From assembly GCA_002299195.1 (NCBI GenBank), contig DBOA01000052.1, positions 1-15,801 on the forward strand: a stretch of DNA of 15,801 bases, written 5' to 3'. Both the position numbers and the translations under genes were made by a program. Source of the stretch: Sphingomonadales bacterium UBA658. Lineage in GTDB: Bacteria; Pseudomonadota; Alphaproteobacteria; Sphingomonadales; Sphingomonadaceae. The notes beneath the pieces were generated by a model that saw only the letters and a program-made list of their open reading frames with translations, searched no databases and was not told the origin of the DNA. Positions within the stretch are counted from its first letter, which is position 1, and every line of letters starts with the position of its first letter. Below, in pieces: positions 6,773 to 14,499 of this stretch.

Positions 6773-7942
6773 TTATACCCGCTCGATGATCGTGACGTTG
6801 GCCTGACCGCCGCCTTCACACATCGTCTGCAAACCATATTTGCCGCCACGTGCTTCAAGCGCATTCAGCAATGTCGCCATCAGCTTCGTGCCCGATGCGC
6901 CGAGCGGATGGCCCAATGCGATCGCGCCACCATGAACGTTGATTTTCGAACGGTCACCGCCCGTATGCTTCAACCAGGCCAGTGGCACAGGCGCGAACGC
7001 TTCGTTCACTTCATACAGGTCAATGTCCGACATTTTCATGCCCGAACGTTGGAACGCACGGTCGGTCGCGAACAAAGGCTCTTCCAACATGATGACGGGG
7101 TCGCCAGCGGTTACGGTCAAATTGACGATGCGCGCGCGGGGGGTGAGGCCATGTTCTTTCAGCGCCTTTTCCGACACGATCAAAACTGCCGAAGCACCGT
7201 CGCAAATCTGGCTGGCATTGGCAGCCGTGATAGAGCCGCCTTCTTGAAGCAACTTGACGCCGGACAGGCTTTCAAAGGTTGCATCATAACGGATGCCTTC
7301 GTCGCTATTGTGGACAATCTTGCCCTCTGGCGTATCCACTTCGATACCGACGATTTCATTGGCAAAGGCGCCACCCTGCGTGGCGGCGATAGCTTTTTGG
7401 TGCGATTCCAAAGCGAACTGGTCAAGGTCTTCGCGGCTAAAACCATATTTCTTCACGAGCATCTCTGCGCCCATGAACTGGCTGAACATGATACCGGGAT
7501 AGGCTTCTTCCAGCCGTGGGCTCTTATACGTGCCCATGCCTTCTTTCTTGAACAACATCGACGTCGATCCCATGGGGACGCGCGTCATGCTTTCGATACC
7601 GGCCGCCAACACAATGTCTTGTGTGCCCGACATAACGCCTTGCGCCGCGAACATCATCGATTGCTGCGATGATCCGCACTGGCGGTCGATGCTGACCGAT
7701 GGGATCGAATTGGGCAGGCGTGACGCCAGAACGATATTGCGGCCGACATCGCCAGCTTGTTCGCCACCTTGCATGACGCAGCCCATGATGACGTCTTCAA
7801 TCGCCGCAGGATCAAAATCGTTACGGTCGGCAATGGAATCGAGCACGGCAGCGCCCAAATCGACGGGGTGAACGCCCGCAAGCTTACCACCGCGGCGGCC
7901 ACCAGCGGTACGAACCGCATCCACAATATAAGCGTCTGCCAT
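6773..7942 (-). CDS. Thiolase (acetyl-CoA C-acyltransferase)
   Basis: 389 residues, full length for a thiolase. All catalytic residues are present: Cys89 in IDRQCGSSQQ (85-94), the NEAF loop (VNEAFAP), His345 in GGAIALGHPLGASGTK (338-353), and Cys375 in MCEGGGQA (374-381). The enzyme cleaves 3-ketoacyl-CoA with CoA to acetyl-CoA (or propionyl-CoA) and the shortened acyl-CoA, the last step of beta-oxidation; the reverse condensation is less likely in this setting. AGGAG lies 7 bases before the ATG. An operator-like palindrome (7966-7983) begins 23 bp upstream, so this gene opens its own transcription unit, which probably runs on into the SDR, crotonase and TetR genes. It is bracketed by inverted copies of a 75-nt composite repeat. 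Chain-length preference cannot be told. Confidence 0.95.
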   Translation of the reverse strand: MADAYIVDAVRTAGGRRGGKLAGVHPVDLGAAVLDSIADRNDFDPAAIEDVIMGCVMQGGEQAGDVGRNIVLASRLPNSIPSVSIDRQCGSSQQSMMFAAQGVMSGTQDIVLAAGIESMTRVPMGSTSMLFKKEGMGTYKSPRLEEAYPGIMFSQFMGAEMLVKKYGFSREDLDQFALESHQKAIAATQGGAFANEIVGIEVDTPEGKIVHNSDEGIRYDATFESLSGVKLLQEGGSITAANASQICDGASAVLIVSEKALKEHGLTPRARIVNLTVTAGDPVIMLEEPLFATDRAFQRSGMKMSDIDLYEVNEAFAPVPLAWLKHTGGDRSKINVHGGAIALGHPLGASGTKLMATLLNALEARGGKYGLQTMCEGGGQANVTIIERV

Positions 7943-7965
7943 TTTCTCTCTCCTGTTGTTTCAAA

Positions 7966-7983
7966 TTTAATCAGACGATTAAA
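7966..7983. promoter_or_regulatory. Operator-like inverted repeat, site 1 (upstream of thiolase)
   Basis: TTTAATCAGACGATTAAA is a perfect inverted repeat of TTTAATC with a 4-base centre, ending 23 bases before the thiolase ATG. On the minus strand, TTGACT (-35-like) precedes the site by 14 bases, so a bound repressor would cover the promoter. The size and symmetry fit a TetR-family dimer. Related sequences lie at the two other expected promoters of the island (3059-3076 and 14435-14452). Confidence 0.7.
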
Positions 7984-8054
7984 CTTTGGAAGGGGAGAGT
8001 CAAGTCAGAGATTAACGGGATGAACGCCGGCCCGGAATACGAACCAAAGCATGT

Positions 8055-8129
8055 CGTCACCCTGAACTTGTTTCAGGGTCTTACTTCGTGCGTTCCAAAG
8101 TAAGATGCTGAAACAAGTTCAGCATGACG
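8055..8129. repeat. Composite palindromic repeat, copy A2 (inverted relative to A1)
   Basis: Hairpin one is ACCCTGAA (8059-8066), loop CTTGT, TTCAGGGT (8072-8079). Hairpin two is ATGCTGAA (8105-8112), loop ACAAG, TTCAGCAT (8118-8125). Between them CTTACTT (8080-8086) pairs with AAGTAAG (8098-8104), and CGTCA at the left end pairs with TGACG at the right, so the whole unit can fold as a cruciform. It is the reverse complement of A1 except for the central 13-14 bases and one mismatch. It lies 18 bases beyond the aldehyde dehydrogenase stop and upstream of the thiolase promoter, where it could end the upstream transcript. Confidence 0.88.
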
Positions 8130-8147
8130 ACGCGTGGAATATAGACT

Positions 8148-9569
8148 TTAAGCCGCTTCGCGGGCGATCGTGATCACTTGCGGATAGGTAAACTCGAGCA
8201 AACCTTCTTCACCCAATTCAGCGCCAAAGCCGGACTGTTTATGTCCGGCAAAGGGTGCATTGGGGGCAAGGTGCATGGATTCGTTGATCCACACCGTTCC
8301 GGTTTCCAGTTGCTCAGCCACTTCGACCGCTGCCTCTGGATTGCTGGTCCAGATCGAACCGGCAAGACCGTAATCAGACGCATTGGCGCGGCTGATGACT
8401 TCGTTGATGGTCGAAAACTTCATCAATGGCATCACAGGGCCGAACTGTTCTTCGGCAACAATCCGCGCGTCTTCGGGCGGGTTGTCGAGAACCGTTACAG
8501 GCACGAAATAGCCGGGGATTGATGGATCGTGGTCGCCACCGGCAAGGAACTTATAGCCCTTGTCCTTGGCGTCCTGAATCAGTTCAAGCACGCGCTTATA
8601 CTGCGGCTTGTTCTGAATGGGACCAATGGCCGTGCCCTGTTCGGCGCCATCGCCAACCTTGACCGCTTTGGCATAAGCCGCAATCGCGCCCGACAATTCG
8701 TCGTAAATATCTTCGTGAATGTAGATACGCTTGGCCGCGATGCAAACTTGGCCCGCATTGTAGAAGCTTGCCCAAAACAGCTTTTCAGCCACCTTGCCAA
8801 CGTCGGCATCGGGCAAAACAATCGCCGCGTCATTGCCGCCCAGTTCAAGCGTGATGCGTTTGAGGTCCTTCGACGCCGATTCCATCACGCGCTTGCCCGT
8901 GGCAGTCGAACCCGTGAAGGTAATCTTATCGATATCAGGATGCGAGGTCAGCAATGGGCCCAACGCGTCGCCACCGGTGATGATGTTCAAAACGCCAGGT
9001 GGGAATACGCCCGCCACCAGTTCAGCAAGGCGCAAAGTCGCCAGCGGCGTGAATGGTGAAGGCTTCAGCACCATCGTGCAGCCCGACAAAAGGGCCGGGA
9101 TAATTTTCTGGATCGCCATCAATACCGGGAAATTCCATGGCACAATGCCACCAACCACGCCAACAGGAACGCGGCGCGTGCGGCTAAGGCGCTTGTCGCT
9201 GTCTTCTGTAATTTTTTCTTCAAGGTTCAACATCGGCAATGCGCGCGTCATGCCAACGCAACCGGCAATCTCGCTGCCCGCCTGCATATGCGGCTTGCCC
9301 TGTTCAGACGTCAGCAAGCGCATCAGCTCATCGCTGTTCGCTTTGATGACATCGGCCATTTTGGCAAACAAAGCGCGGCGTTCTTCAACGCTGGTTTTCT
9401 TCCAAGTCTGGAATGCGGCGCGTGCGGCAGCAACGGCCTTGTCCAAATCTGCCTCACCGCAATCGGGCACTTGGCCAATGACCTGCTCGGTCGCGGGGTT
9501 GACGACATCAATCCATTTGCCGTTATCCACCAGCTCGCCGTTGATCAGATTTTTATATTGCGTGGTCAT
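8148..9569 (-). CDS. NAD(P)-dependent aldehyde dehydrogenase
   Basis: 473 residues, normal for the ALDH superfamily. Key residues are present: Asn146 in GIVPWNFPVL (141-150), Lys169 in TMVLKPSPFTP, the cofactor segment FTGSTATGKRV (218-228), Glu242 in TLELGGNDAAI (240-250), and nucleophile Cys276 in NAGQVCIAAKR (271-281). It oxidises an aldehyde to the carboxylic acid in the cytoplasm. It follows the P450 gene by 18 bases with an AGAGGA ribosome-binding site. P450, aldehyde dehydrogenase and acyl-CoA ligase together can turn a terminal carbon into a CoA ester. No separate alcohol dehydrogenase is seen nearby, so the alcohol step would be done by the P450 or by an enzyme encoded elsewhere. The aldehyde substrate is unknown. 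Confidence 0.94.
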   Translation of the reverse strand: MTTQYKNLINGELVDNGKWIDVVNPATEQVIGQVPDCGEADLDKAVAAARAAFQTWKKTSVEERRALFAKMADVIKANSDELMRLLTSEQGKPHMQAGSEIAGCVGMTRALPMLNLEEKITEDSDKRLSRTRRVPVGVVGGIVPWNFPVLMAIQKIIPALLSGCTMVLKPSPFTPLATLRLAELVAGVFPPGVLNIITGGDALGPLLTSHPDIDKITFTGSTATGKRVMESASKDLKRITLELGGNDAAIVLPDADVGKVAEKLFWASFYNAGQVCIAAKRIYIHEDIYDELSGAIAAYAKAVKVGDGAEQGTAIGPIQNKPQYKRVLELIQDAKDKGYKFLAGGDHDPSIPGYFVPVTVLDNPPEDARIVAEEQFGPVMPLMKFSTINEVISRANASDYGLAGSIWTSNPEAAVEVAEQLETGTVWINESMHLAPNAPFAGHKQSGFGAELGEEGLLEFTYPQVITIAREAA

Positions 9570-9587
9570 TAGAGTATCCTCTTTCGT

Positions 9588-10874
9588 TCAAGCTGCCACA
9601 AATCGCAGCGGTAAAGTTTTAGGGCCGCCCACAAACGTCGATTGCGATCGTTTGGGTTCGCCAGCCAGTTCAACCGAATCTACACGGTCAAGCAGTTCCT
9701 CGAATAATATCTTCATCTCTAGTCGCGCCAGATGCAAGCCCAGACATTGATGCGCGCCGGATCCAAAGGAAATGTGCCGGTTGGGACTGCGCGCCGCATC
9801 AAACCGTTCCGGGTCAGGAAACACGGACTCGTCATAATTGCCCGAGACATAGCACAGCATCAACCAATCGCCTGCTTTCATCGGTACACCGCTGACTTCT
9901 GTGTCCGCGCCGACCGTGCGCATGAAGTGCTGGACCGGTGTCGTCCACCGTATTGCTTCTTCAATCAGACCGGGAAGTAAGGAACGATCTGCCTTCACTT
10001 TCGCAAACTGCGCCGGGTCTTGCGCCAAGGCCCACATCGCGCCAGCCGTCGATGCCGAGGTCGTGTCATGCCCTGCCGTCGCAACGATCGTGTAATAGCC
10101 CGCGCTTTCATAGTCAGGGATAGGCATGCCATCGATGGTTCCGGTGGCGATAATCGTTGCCAGATCGTTGCGCGGATTAGCGCGGCGGTCCTGTGCCAAT
10201 GCTTCAAAATAGGCGTTAAAATCAGCGACCGTCTGCGCCATAAGCTCGGTCGCTTCTTGCGGCGAGATATTGGCCGCGCGCATCCGGTTCAAATCCGGGT
10301 CCTGCCCGCCGAACAGTTCCTGCGTCAGCTTCAGCATCAACGGCTCGTCGCTTTCTGGAACGCCAAGCAATTCCATCACGACATGCAAGGGATACATCGC
10401 CGCCACGTCGCGCGCAAAATCACATGTTCCGTCCATAGACAGCATCTTGTCGATGGCGGATTTCGCGATCGCCCGAATATTGCTTTCTATCGTCTTGAGA
10501 TTTGCCGGCATGAACCAATCCTGCGTCAGCCGCCGGTATTTGGGATGCTCGGGCGCATCCATTTGCACCAGCGACTTCACCAGATGCGGGCTGCCCTTCA
10601 TCAAATGCGCCACAAACATTTCGGCCATCAATGGCGCAACGACGACTGTCGCGGGGTTATTCAGAAAGGTCGCATTGTCCTTGCTGATTTTCAATATGTC
10701 TGCATGACGGGTGATGACCCAAAACGGTCGATAGCCCGGTATTTCAGCAACAGCGATGGGGGATTCCCGGCGAAGTGTGGCGAACGTATCCAGCAACGCA
10801 CGCCAATTCCCATATACAACCGGATCGACGATATGCGCCGCAAGCTCGGGTGCAATCTTGGGAATGGCGGTCAT
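9588..10874 (-). CDS. Cytochrome P450 (class I bacterial type)
   Basis: 428 residues, soluble, with no membrane anchor. The heme loop ISFGSGAHQCLG (368-379) carries the axial ligand Cys377. The I-helix has AGHDTTS (267-273), with the Asp-Thr oxygen-activation pair. The ExxR pair is Glu306/Arg309 in LIEEAIRW. These fit a bacterial three-component P450 that receives electrons from a ferredoxin. Neither ferredoxin nor reductase is encoded in the window. The I-helix is unlike the GGNDTT type of CYP153 alkane hydroxylases; terpenoid- or steroid-oxidising families are possible, but I cannot assign a CYP family. The start is ATG 10874, which overlaps the ligase stop as ATGA (10871-10874). A TTG at 10892 would add six residues without better support. 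It probably hydroxylates the pathway's starting compound. Confidence 0.95.
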   Translation of the reverse strand: MTAIPKIAPELAAHIVDPVVYGNWRALLDTFATLRRESPIAVAEIPGYRPFWVITRHADILKISKDNATFLNNPATVVVAPLMAEMFVAHLMKGSPHLVKSLVQMDAPEHPKYRRLTQDWFMPANLKTIESNIRAIAKSAIDKMLSMDGTCDFARDVAAMYPLHVVMELLGVPESDEPLMLKLTQELFGGQDPDLNRMRAANISPQEATELMAQTVADFNAYFEALAQDRRANPRNDLATIIATGTIDGMPIPDYESAGYYTIVATAGHDTTSASTAGAMWALAQDPAQFAKVKADRSLLPGLIEEAIRWTTPVQHFMRTVGADTEVSGVPMKAGDWLMLCYVSGNYDESVFPDPERFDAARSPNRHISFGSGAHQCLGLHLARLEMKILFEELLDRVDSVELAGEPKRSQSTFVGGPKTLPLRFVAA

Positions 10875-12397
10875 GCTTTTTGCTTTGCCCAATATTCATC
10901 GCGCAGCAGGCGTTTGTATAATTTGCCGGTATCGTGGCGGGGCAGCTCCTCGCGGAAATCGATACGGCGCGGAATTTTGACACCCGACAGCTTTTCACGC
11001 GCATAAGCGGTCAGCTCGTCACGCAAGTCATCACCGGCGTCCGCCATATCGAGCGGCTGGACCACGGCGATAACCTCTTCACCCATTTCGTCATGCGGGC
11101 CACCGATGACTGCAACGTCGCGGACACGCGGGTGGGTCACCAGATGGTTTTCAATCTCCTGCGGGTAGATATTCACCCCGCCCGAAATGATCATGAAGCT
11201 TTTGCGGTCTGTGAGGTAGAGATAGCCCTCTTCATCCAGCCGGCCGACGTCGCCAAGCGTTGTCCAACCATGTTTGTTGGTCGCGCCTTTGGTTTTTTCG
11301 GGATCATTATGATAGCTGAAGGATGCAGCGCTTTCGAAGAATACGGTGCCTTCCTCGCCCACGGGAACATCATCCCCATCTTCGTCGCATATATGCATGA
11401 TGGCGTTCAATGGCCGTCCAACCGAGCCCTTGTGCGTCAACCATTCTTCGCTGGAGATAAAGGTAATCCCCTGGCCTTCCGTCCCGGCATAATATTCGCG
11501 GATGACGGGCCCCCACCAATTTATCATCGCTTCCTTTATGGGAACGGGGCACGGCGCGGCAGCGTGAACCGCCGAATCAAGGCTCGACACATCATATGCG
11601 TTGCGGACCTCTTCGGGCAGCTTCAACATGCGCGCAAAATGCGTTGGCACCCATTGGCTGGCGCTGATCTTGTATTTCTGAATGGCCGCGAGCGCCGCTT
11701 CAGGGTCGAATTTCTCCATGACAACCACGGTGCCACCCAGCCGGTGGACCGCCGCGCACCAACGCAGCGGAGCCGCATGATATAGCGGCGCTGGCGACAA
11801 ATAGATGCTGTCGCCCGAAAATTTGAACGCCATCGCGGCAAGGCCGGACAGTGCATTTGGTCCCGCAATGTCCGGATCATCGGGCAAGGGGAAACGTACG
11901 CCCTTGGGCTGACCAGTCGTCCCTGAACTGTACAACATGTCGGTGCCAGCACGTTCATCGGCGATGGGCGAAGTCGGTAGTTTCGCAACTGCGGCGGCGT
12001 AATTTTCCCAGCCGGCATGTTCCCCGCCGAGAATGAACCGCTTCACAGGACTTTGCAGCTGATCCAGCGTCGCACCCAAATAGGGTGACGCAAACAGCGC
12101 CTTTGAACCACTATCGTTCAAGATATAATCGATTTCCGAAGCCGTCAGACGGCAACTTATCGCGACATAAATCAGCCCCGCGCGTTGCGCACCCCAGACA
12201 AGATCAAAAAACTCCGCGCGGTTTTCCAAACAGAACGCGACCGTGTCGCCATGCTGAAGCCCCAGACTACGGAACAGATGCGCGCACTGGTTGGAACGTT
12301 CATCAAGCTGTTTGTACGTTATCGTCTCACCCGATCCCGCCATGATGACAGCAGGTTTATCGGGGAAAGCCTGTGCGTGAACGGCGGGGTGGCCCAT
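10871..12397 (-). CDS. AMP-forming acyl-CoA ligase (fatty-acid-CoA ligase family)
   Basis: 508 residues. The adenylation P-loop is YSSGTTGQPKG (156-166). YYAGTEGQG is the A5-type motif. YLTDRKSFMIISGGVNIYPQ and the following EIENHL mark the hinge and the start of the C-terminal domain. Lys492 in HDTGKLYKR is the adenylation lysine. The enzyme activates a carboxylic acid with ATP and CoA. The frame is open upstream to 12538, but the start is taken as ATG 12397: the crotonase stop TAA (12399-12401) lies one base before it (TAATATG), typical translational coupling, and the protein then begins at the usual point (MGHPAVHAQAFPDKPAVI). It overlaps the P450 gene by 4 bp. The substrate is probably the acid made by the P450 and aldehyde dehydrogenase. 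Confidence 0.94.
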   Translation of the reverse strand: MGHPAVHAQAFPDKPAVIMAGSGETITYKQLDERSNQCAHLFRSLGLQHGDTVAFCLENRAEFFDLVWGAQRAGLIYVAISCRLTASEIDYILNDSGSKALFASPYLGATLDQLQSPVKRFILGGEHAGWENYAAAVAKLPTSPIADERAGTDMLYSSGTTGQPKGVRFPLPDDPDIAGPNALSGLAAMAFKFSGDSIYLSPAPLYHAAPLRWCAAVHRLGGTVVVMEKFDPEAALAAIQKYKISASQWVPTHFARMLKLPEEVRNAYDVSSLDSAVHAAAPCPVPIKEAMINWWGPVIREYYAGTEGQGITFISSEEWLTHKGSVGRPLNAIMHICDEDGDDVPVGEEGTVFFESAASFSYHNDPEKTKGATNKHGWTTLGDVGRLDEEGYLYLTDRKSFMIISGGVNIYPQEIENHLVTHPRVRDVAVIGGPHDEMGEEVIAVVQPLDMADAGDDLRDELTAYAREKLSGVKIPRRIDFREELPRHDTGKLYKRLLRDEYWAKQKA

Positions 12398-12398
12398 A

Positions 12399-13157
12399 TT
12401 ATTCGCCTTGCCAGTTAGGTTTGCGTTTTTCGGCAAAGGCGAGCGCGCCCTCACGCGAGTCCTTCGAGGTGAAGACGGGGCCGCAGATTTCATTCTGCTT
12501 CTTCCACATCTCCGTCGAGTTCCAATCCGGACGTTCATTGATCACACGCTTGGTCGCAATCAACGCGAGCGGGCCGTTCGCTGCGACCTTGGCCGCAAGC
12601 TCAAGCGCGGCATCAATCGCGGCCCCGTCGGTGATGCGATTGACAAAGCCCACCTCATACGCCCGCTGCGCCGAGATAAAATCACCCGTCAGCGCAAGCT
12701 CCATCGCCATGCGCTTGCCGATAATCGATGGCAAAGTGAGCAAGCCACCTGCTGCTGCAACAAGGCTACGCTTGACCTCAGGTATGCCGAACTGCGCCTT
12801 GTCATTCGCCACCAACAAATCACATGCGATGGCGATTTCCATACCACCGGCCAGTGCATAGCCCTCAACCGCGCCAATCAATGGCTTTGCAGGTGGGGAT
12901 TCAATGAACCCCGCAAAACCCTTGCCCTTAATGCTGGGCAACTCGCCGCGCAGAAAGGCCTTCAGGTCCATGCCAGAGCAGAATGTACCGCCAGCGCCCG
13001 TGATGATACCCGCGTTCAGGCTCTTATCATTGTCAAGCTGCTCCATGGCCGCAGCGACGCCTTGCGCGACCGCTTGGTTGACGGCGTTCTTCGCCTCAGG
13101 CCGGTTGATGGTGATGATCAGGACGCCGTCCTGCGCTTGGGTTAGGACTTCAGACAT
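12399..13157 (-). CDS. Enoyl-CoA hydratase (crotonase family) with both catalytic glutamates
   Basis: 252 residues. The fold is marked by DGVLIITINRPEAKNAVN, the oxyanion-hole segment GTFCSGMDLKAF (57-68) and KPLIGAVEGYALAGGMEIA (91-109). Glu107 (GGME) and Glu127 (IPE) match the two acids of classical enoyl-CoA hydratase, so hydration of a trans-2-enoyl-CoA to 3-hydroxyacyl-CoA is expected. This differs from the crotonase at 4997-5869. The ribosome-binding site AGAGGA lies 5 bases before the ATG. It follows the acyl-CoA dehydrogenase by 44 bp and runs into the ligase with a 1-base gap, so it is the second gene of the operon beginning at 14413. It would act on the product of that dehydrogenase. 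Confidence 0.93.
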   Translation of the reverse strand: MSEVLTQAQDGVLIITINRPEAKNAVNQAVAQGVAAAMEQLDNDKSLNAGIITGAGGTFCSGMDLKAFLRGELPSIKGKGFAGFIESPPAKPLIGAVEGYALAGGMEIAIACDLLVANDKAQFGIPEVKRSLVAAAGGLLTLPSIIGKRMAMELALTGDFISAQRAYEVGFVNRITDGAAIDAALELAAKVAANGPLALIATKRVINERPDWNSTEMWKKQNEICGPVFTSKDSREGALAFAEKRKPNWQGE

Positions 13158-13201
13158 TGCATTCCTCTCACTTCAGCAACGGATATGGTGTTTCGACGTG
13201 C

Positions 13202-14413
13202 CTAACGCCCCTTGGGCAAACCAAGCACATGTTCGCCGATGATATTTTTTTGGATCTGGCTAGTGCCCCCGCCGATGGTGGCGGAAAAGCTGTTCAGGTA
13301 AGAACGGTGCCAATAGCCGTCATCGACCGCATTTTCGTCACCGACATAATAGCCCGCGCGCGTTCCTTGAAACTGGAGCGAGAATTCAGTGAGCTCGCGG
13401 ACCAGCTCGGTACGCGCCAGCTTGTTCATAAGCGCAAGGCCCATCGGACGGTCACTGGTCAGCGGTGCCATTCGGCGGCGTTGGTTGTTGAGGTTCAGGG
13501 CCTGAATTTCGATCATGTAATCGACCAGCCTGTCGCGCATGACGGGATCGTCGAGCACAGGCTTGCCGCCGCGCTTGGCCGAACGCGCCATATCGATGAC
13601 GCCCATGACGTCCATTTCCTTGACGAAATAACCGCCGACCGGATTGACCTTCGCGCCGCGTTCATACTCAAGCGTCTTCATCGCGACCATCCAACCCTGC
13701 CCTTCTTCGCCGACGAGGCCTGACGCAGGAATGCGGGCGTCGGTGAAGAAGCATTGGGTAAAGCCATATTCGCCCGTCAATTTCTTCAAGCGCCGCGTTT
13801 CGACGCCGGGAATCTTCATCGGCGCGAGGAAGAACGATAGCCCTGCATATTTGCTTGGCCCATCATTCGATGTGCGCGCGAGCAGGATCATATAATCGGC
13901 GCGGTCGCCCAATGATGTCCAGATCTTCGAACCGTTGATGACATATTCATCACCATCGCGCACAGCCTTGGTCTGGGCACTGCCAAGGTCCGAACCATGT
14001 TCTGGCTCCGAAAAGCCCTGGCACCAGATTTCTTCTGCCGAGAGCATCGGCTTAATGAAGCGGCGCTTGTCCTCTTCCCGGCCGATGTCGAGCAGCAATG
14101 GACCCGTCCAACCGTTCGCAATCGCGTTCAGCATGATCGGCGCGTCATGGCTTTTCATGACGCGTGTGGCGATCCGTTGATATTCGGGGTGCATGCCATA
14201 GCCGCCATATTCGGTGGGCCAGGACATTCCGAAATAGCCCGCCTCATAAACCTTGCGCTGCCAGTCACGCAGGAAATCGAACTGCTGGTCGGTGGAAACT
14301 TCCATGAAGGTCAGCGGCAACATAAAGCCCGGGTCGCGCACCGTGTTTTCGGCGAACCACGCATCGCACTGCTTTTCGAAATCCGCTAATTCTTGGGGAC
14401 TTGGTTTGCTCAT
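13202..14413 (-). CDS. Acyl-CoA dehydrogenase
   Basis: 403 residues. Motifs are FGMSWPTEYGGYG (61-73), the FAD-binding segment WCQGFSEPEHGSDL (130-143), N-G-S-K-I-W-T (160-166), and the C-terminal GGGTSQIQKNIIGEHVLGLP. The acid is Glu249 or Glu251 in MKTLEYERGA, the helix-G position also used by actinobacterial steroid-side-chain dehydrogenases such as FadE26. Those work as heteromers of two different chains; only one is encoded here, so a homomer or a partner elsewhere is needed. It introduces the 2,3 double bond in acyl-CoA using FAD. AGAGGA lies 7 bases before the ATG, and an operator-like palindrome (14435-14452) begins 21 bases upstream. It is the first gene of the dehydrogenase-crotonase-ligase-P450-aldehyde dehydrogenase operon. 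Confidence 0.94.
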   Translation of the reverse strand: MSKPSPQELADFEKQCDAWFAENTVRDPGFMLPLTFMEVSTDQQFDFLRDWQRKVYEAGYFGMSWPTEYGGYGMHPEYQRIATRVMKSHDAPIMLNAIANGWTGPLLLDIGREEDKRRFIKPMLSAEEIWCQGFSEPEHGSDLGSAQTKAVRDGDEYVINGSKIWTSLGDRADYMILLARTSNDGPSKYAGLSFFLAPMKIPGVETRRLKKLTGEYGFTQCFFTDARIPASGLVGEEGQGWMVAMKTLEYERGAKVNPVGGYFVKEMDVMGVIDMARSAKRGGKPVLDDPVMRDRLVDYMIEIQALNLNNQRRRMAPLTSDRPMGLALMNKLARTELVRELTEFSLQFQGTRAGYYVGDENAVDDGYWHRSYLNSFSATIGGGTSQIQKNIIGEHVLGLPKGR

Positions 14414-14434
14414 GGCTGATTCCTCTCTCGCCTA

Positions 14435-14452
14435 TTTAATTGCGCGATTAAA
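14435..14452. promoter_or_regulatory. Operator-like inverted repeat, site 2 (upstream of acyl-CoA dehydrogenase)
   Basis: TTTAATTGCGCGATTAAA has arms TTTAATT and GATTAAA (one mismatch in 7) around a palindromic GCGC centre. It ends 21 bases before the acyl-CoA dehydrogenase ATG, almost the same spacing as site 1 before the thiolase (23 bases). No strong -35/-10 pair stands out around it. It is likely bound by the same regulator as site 1. Confidence 0.68.
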
Positions 14453-14499
14453 GAGGTGATTGCAAGCGCGAGATTCCGATTTCTGTACCGCTTAAATTT

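Noticed and set aside
6908..7672. Plus-strand open frame of about 250 codons opposite the thiolase
   Set aside because: It is antisense to an intact thiolase, with no recognisable domain and a composition typical of a shadow frame.
8794..9750. Long open frame on the plus strand opposite the aldehyde dehydrogenase
   Set aside because: It lies antisense to a gene with complete ALDH motifs. Its translation is low-complexity and Ser/Pro/Arg-rich with no domain, as expected from a GC-biased shadow frame.
10020..11006. Plus-strand open frame of about 330 codons opposite the P450
   Set aside because: Its His/Arg-rich translation has no motif and it covers the P450 I-helix and ligase end in antisense. 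No ribosome-binding site or codon pattern supports it.
12398..12538. N-terminal extension of the acyl-CoA ligase by 47 residues
   Set aside because: The extension is Arg/Ser-rich, overlaps the crotonase C-terminus, and is unnecessary: ATG 12397 fits the family start and is coupled to the crotonase stop.
14490..14496. GCTTAAA half-site between repeat B and the acyl-CoA dehydrogenase promoter
   Set aside because: It resembles one arm of site 3, but the other arm is missing (TTCTGTAC precedes it), so I do not count it as a fourth operator.
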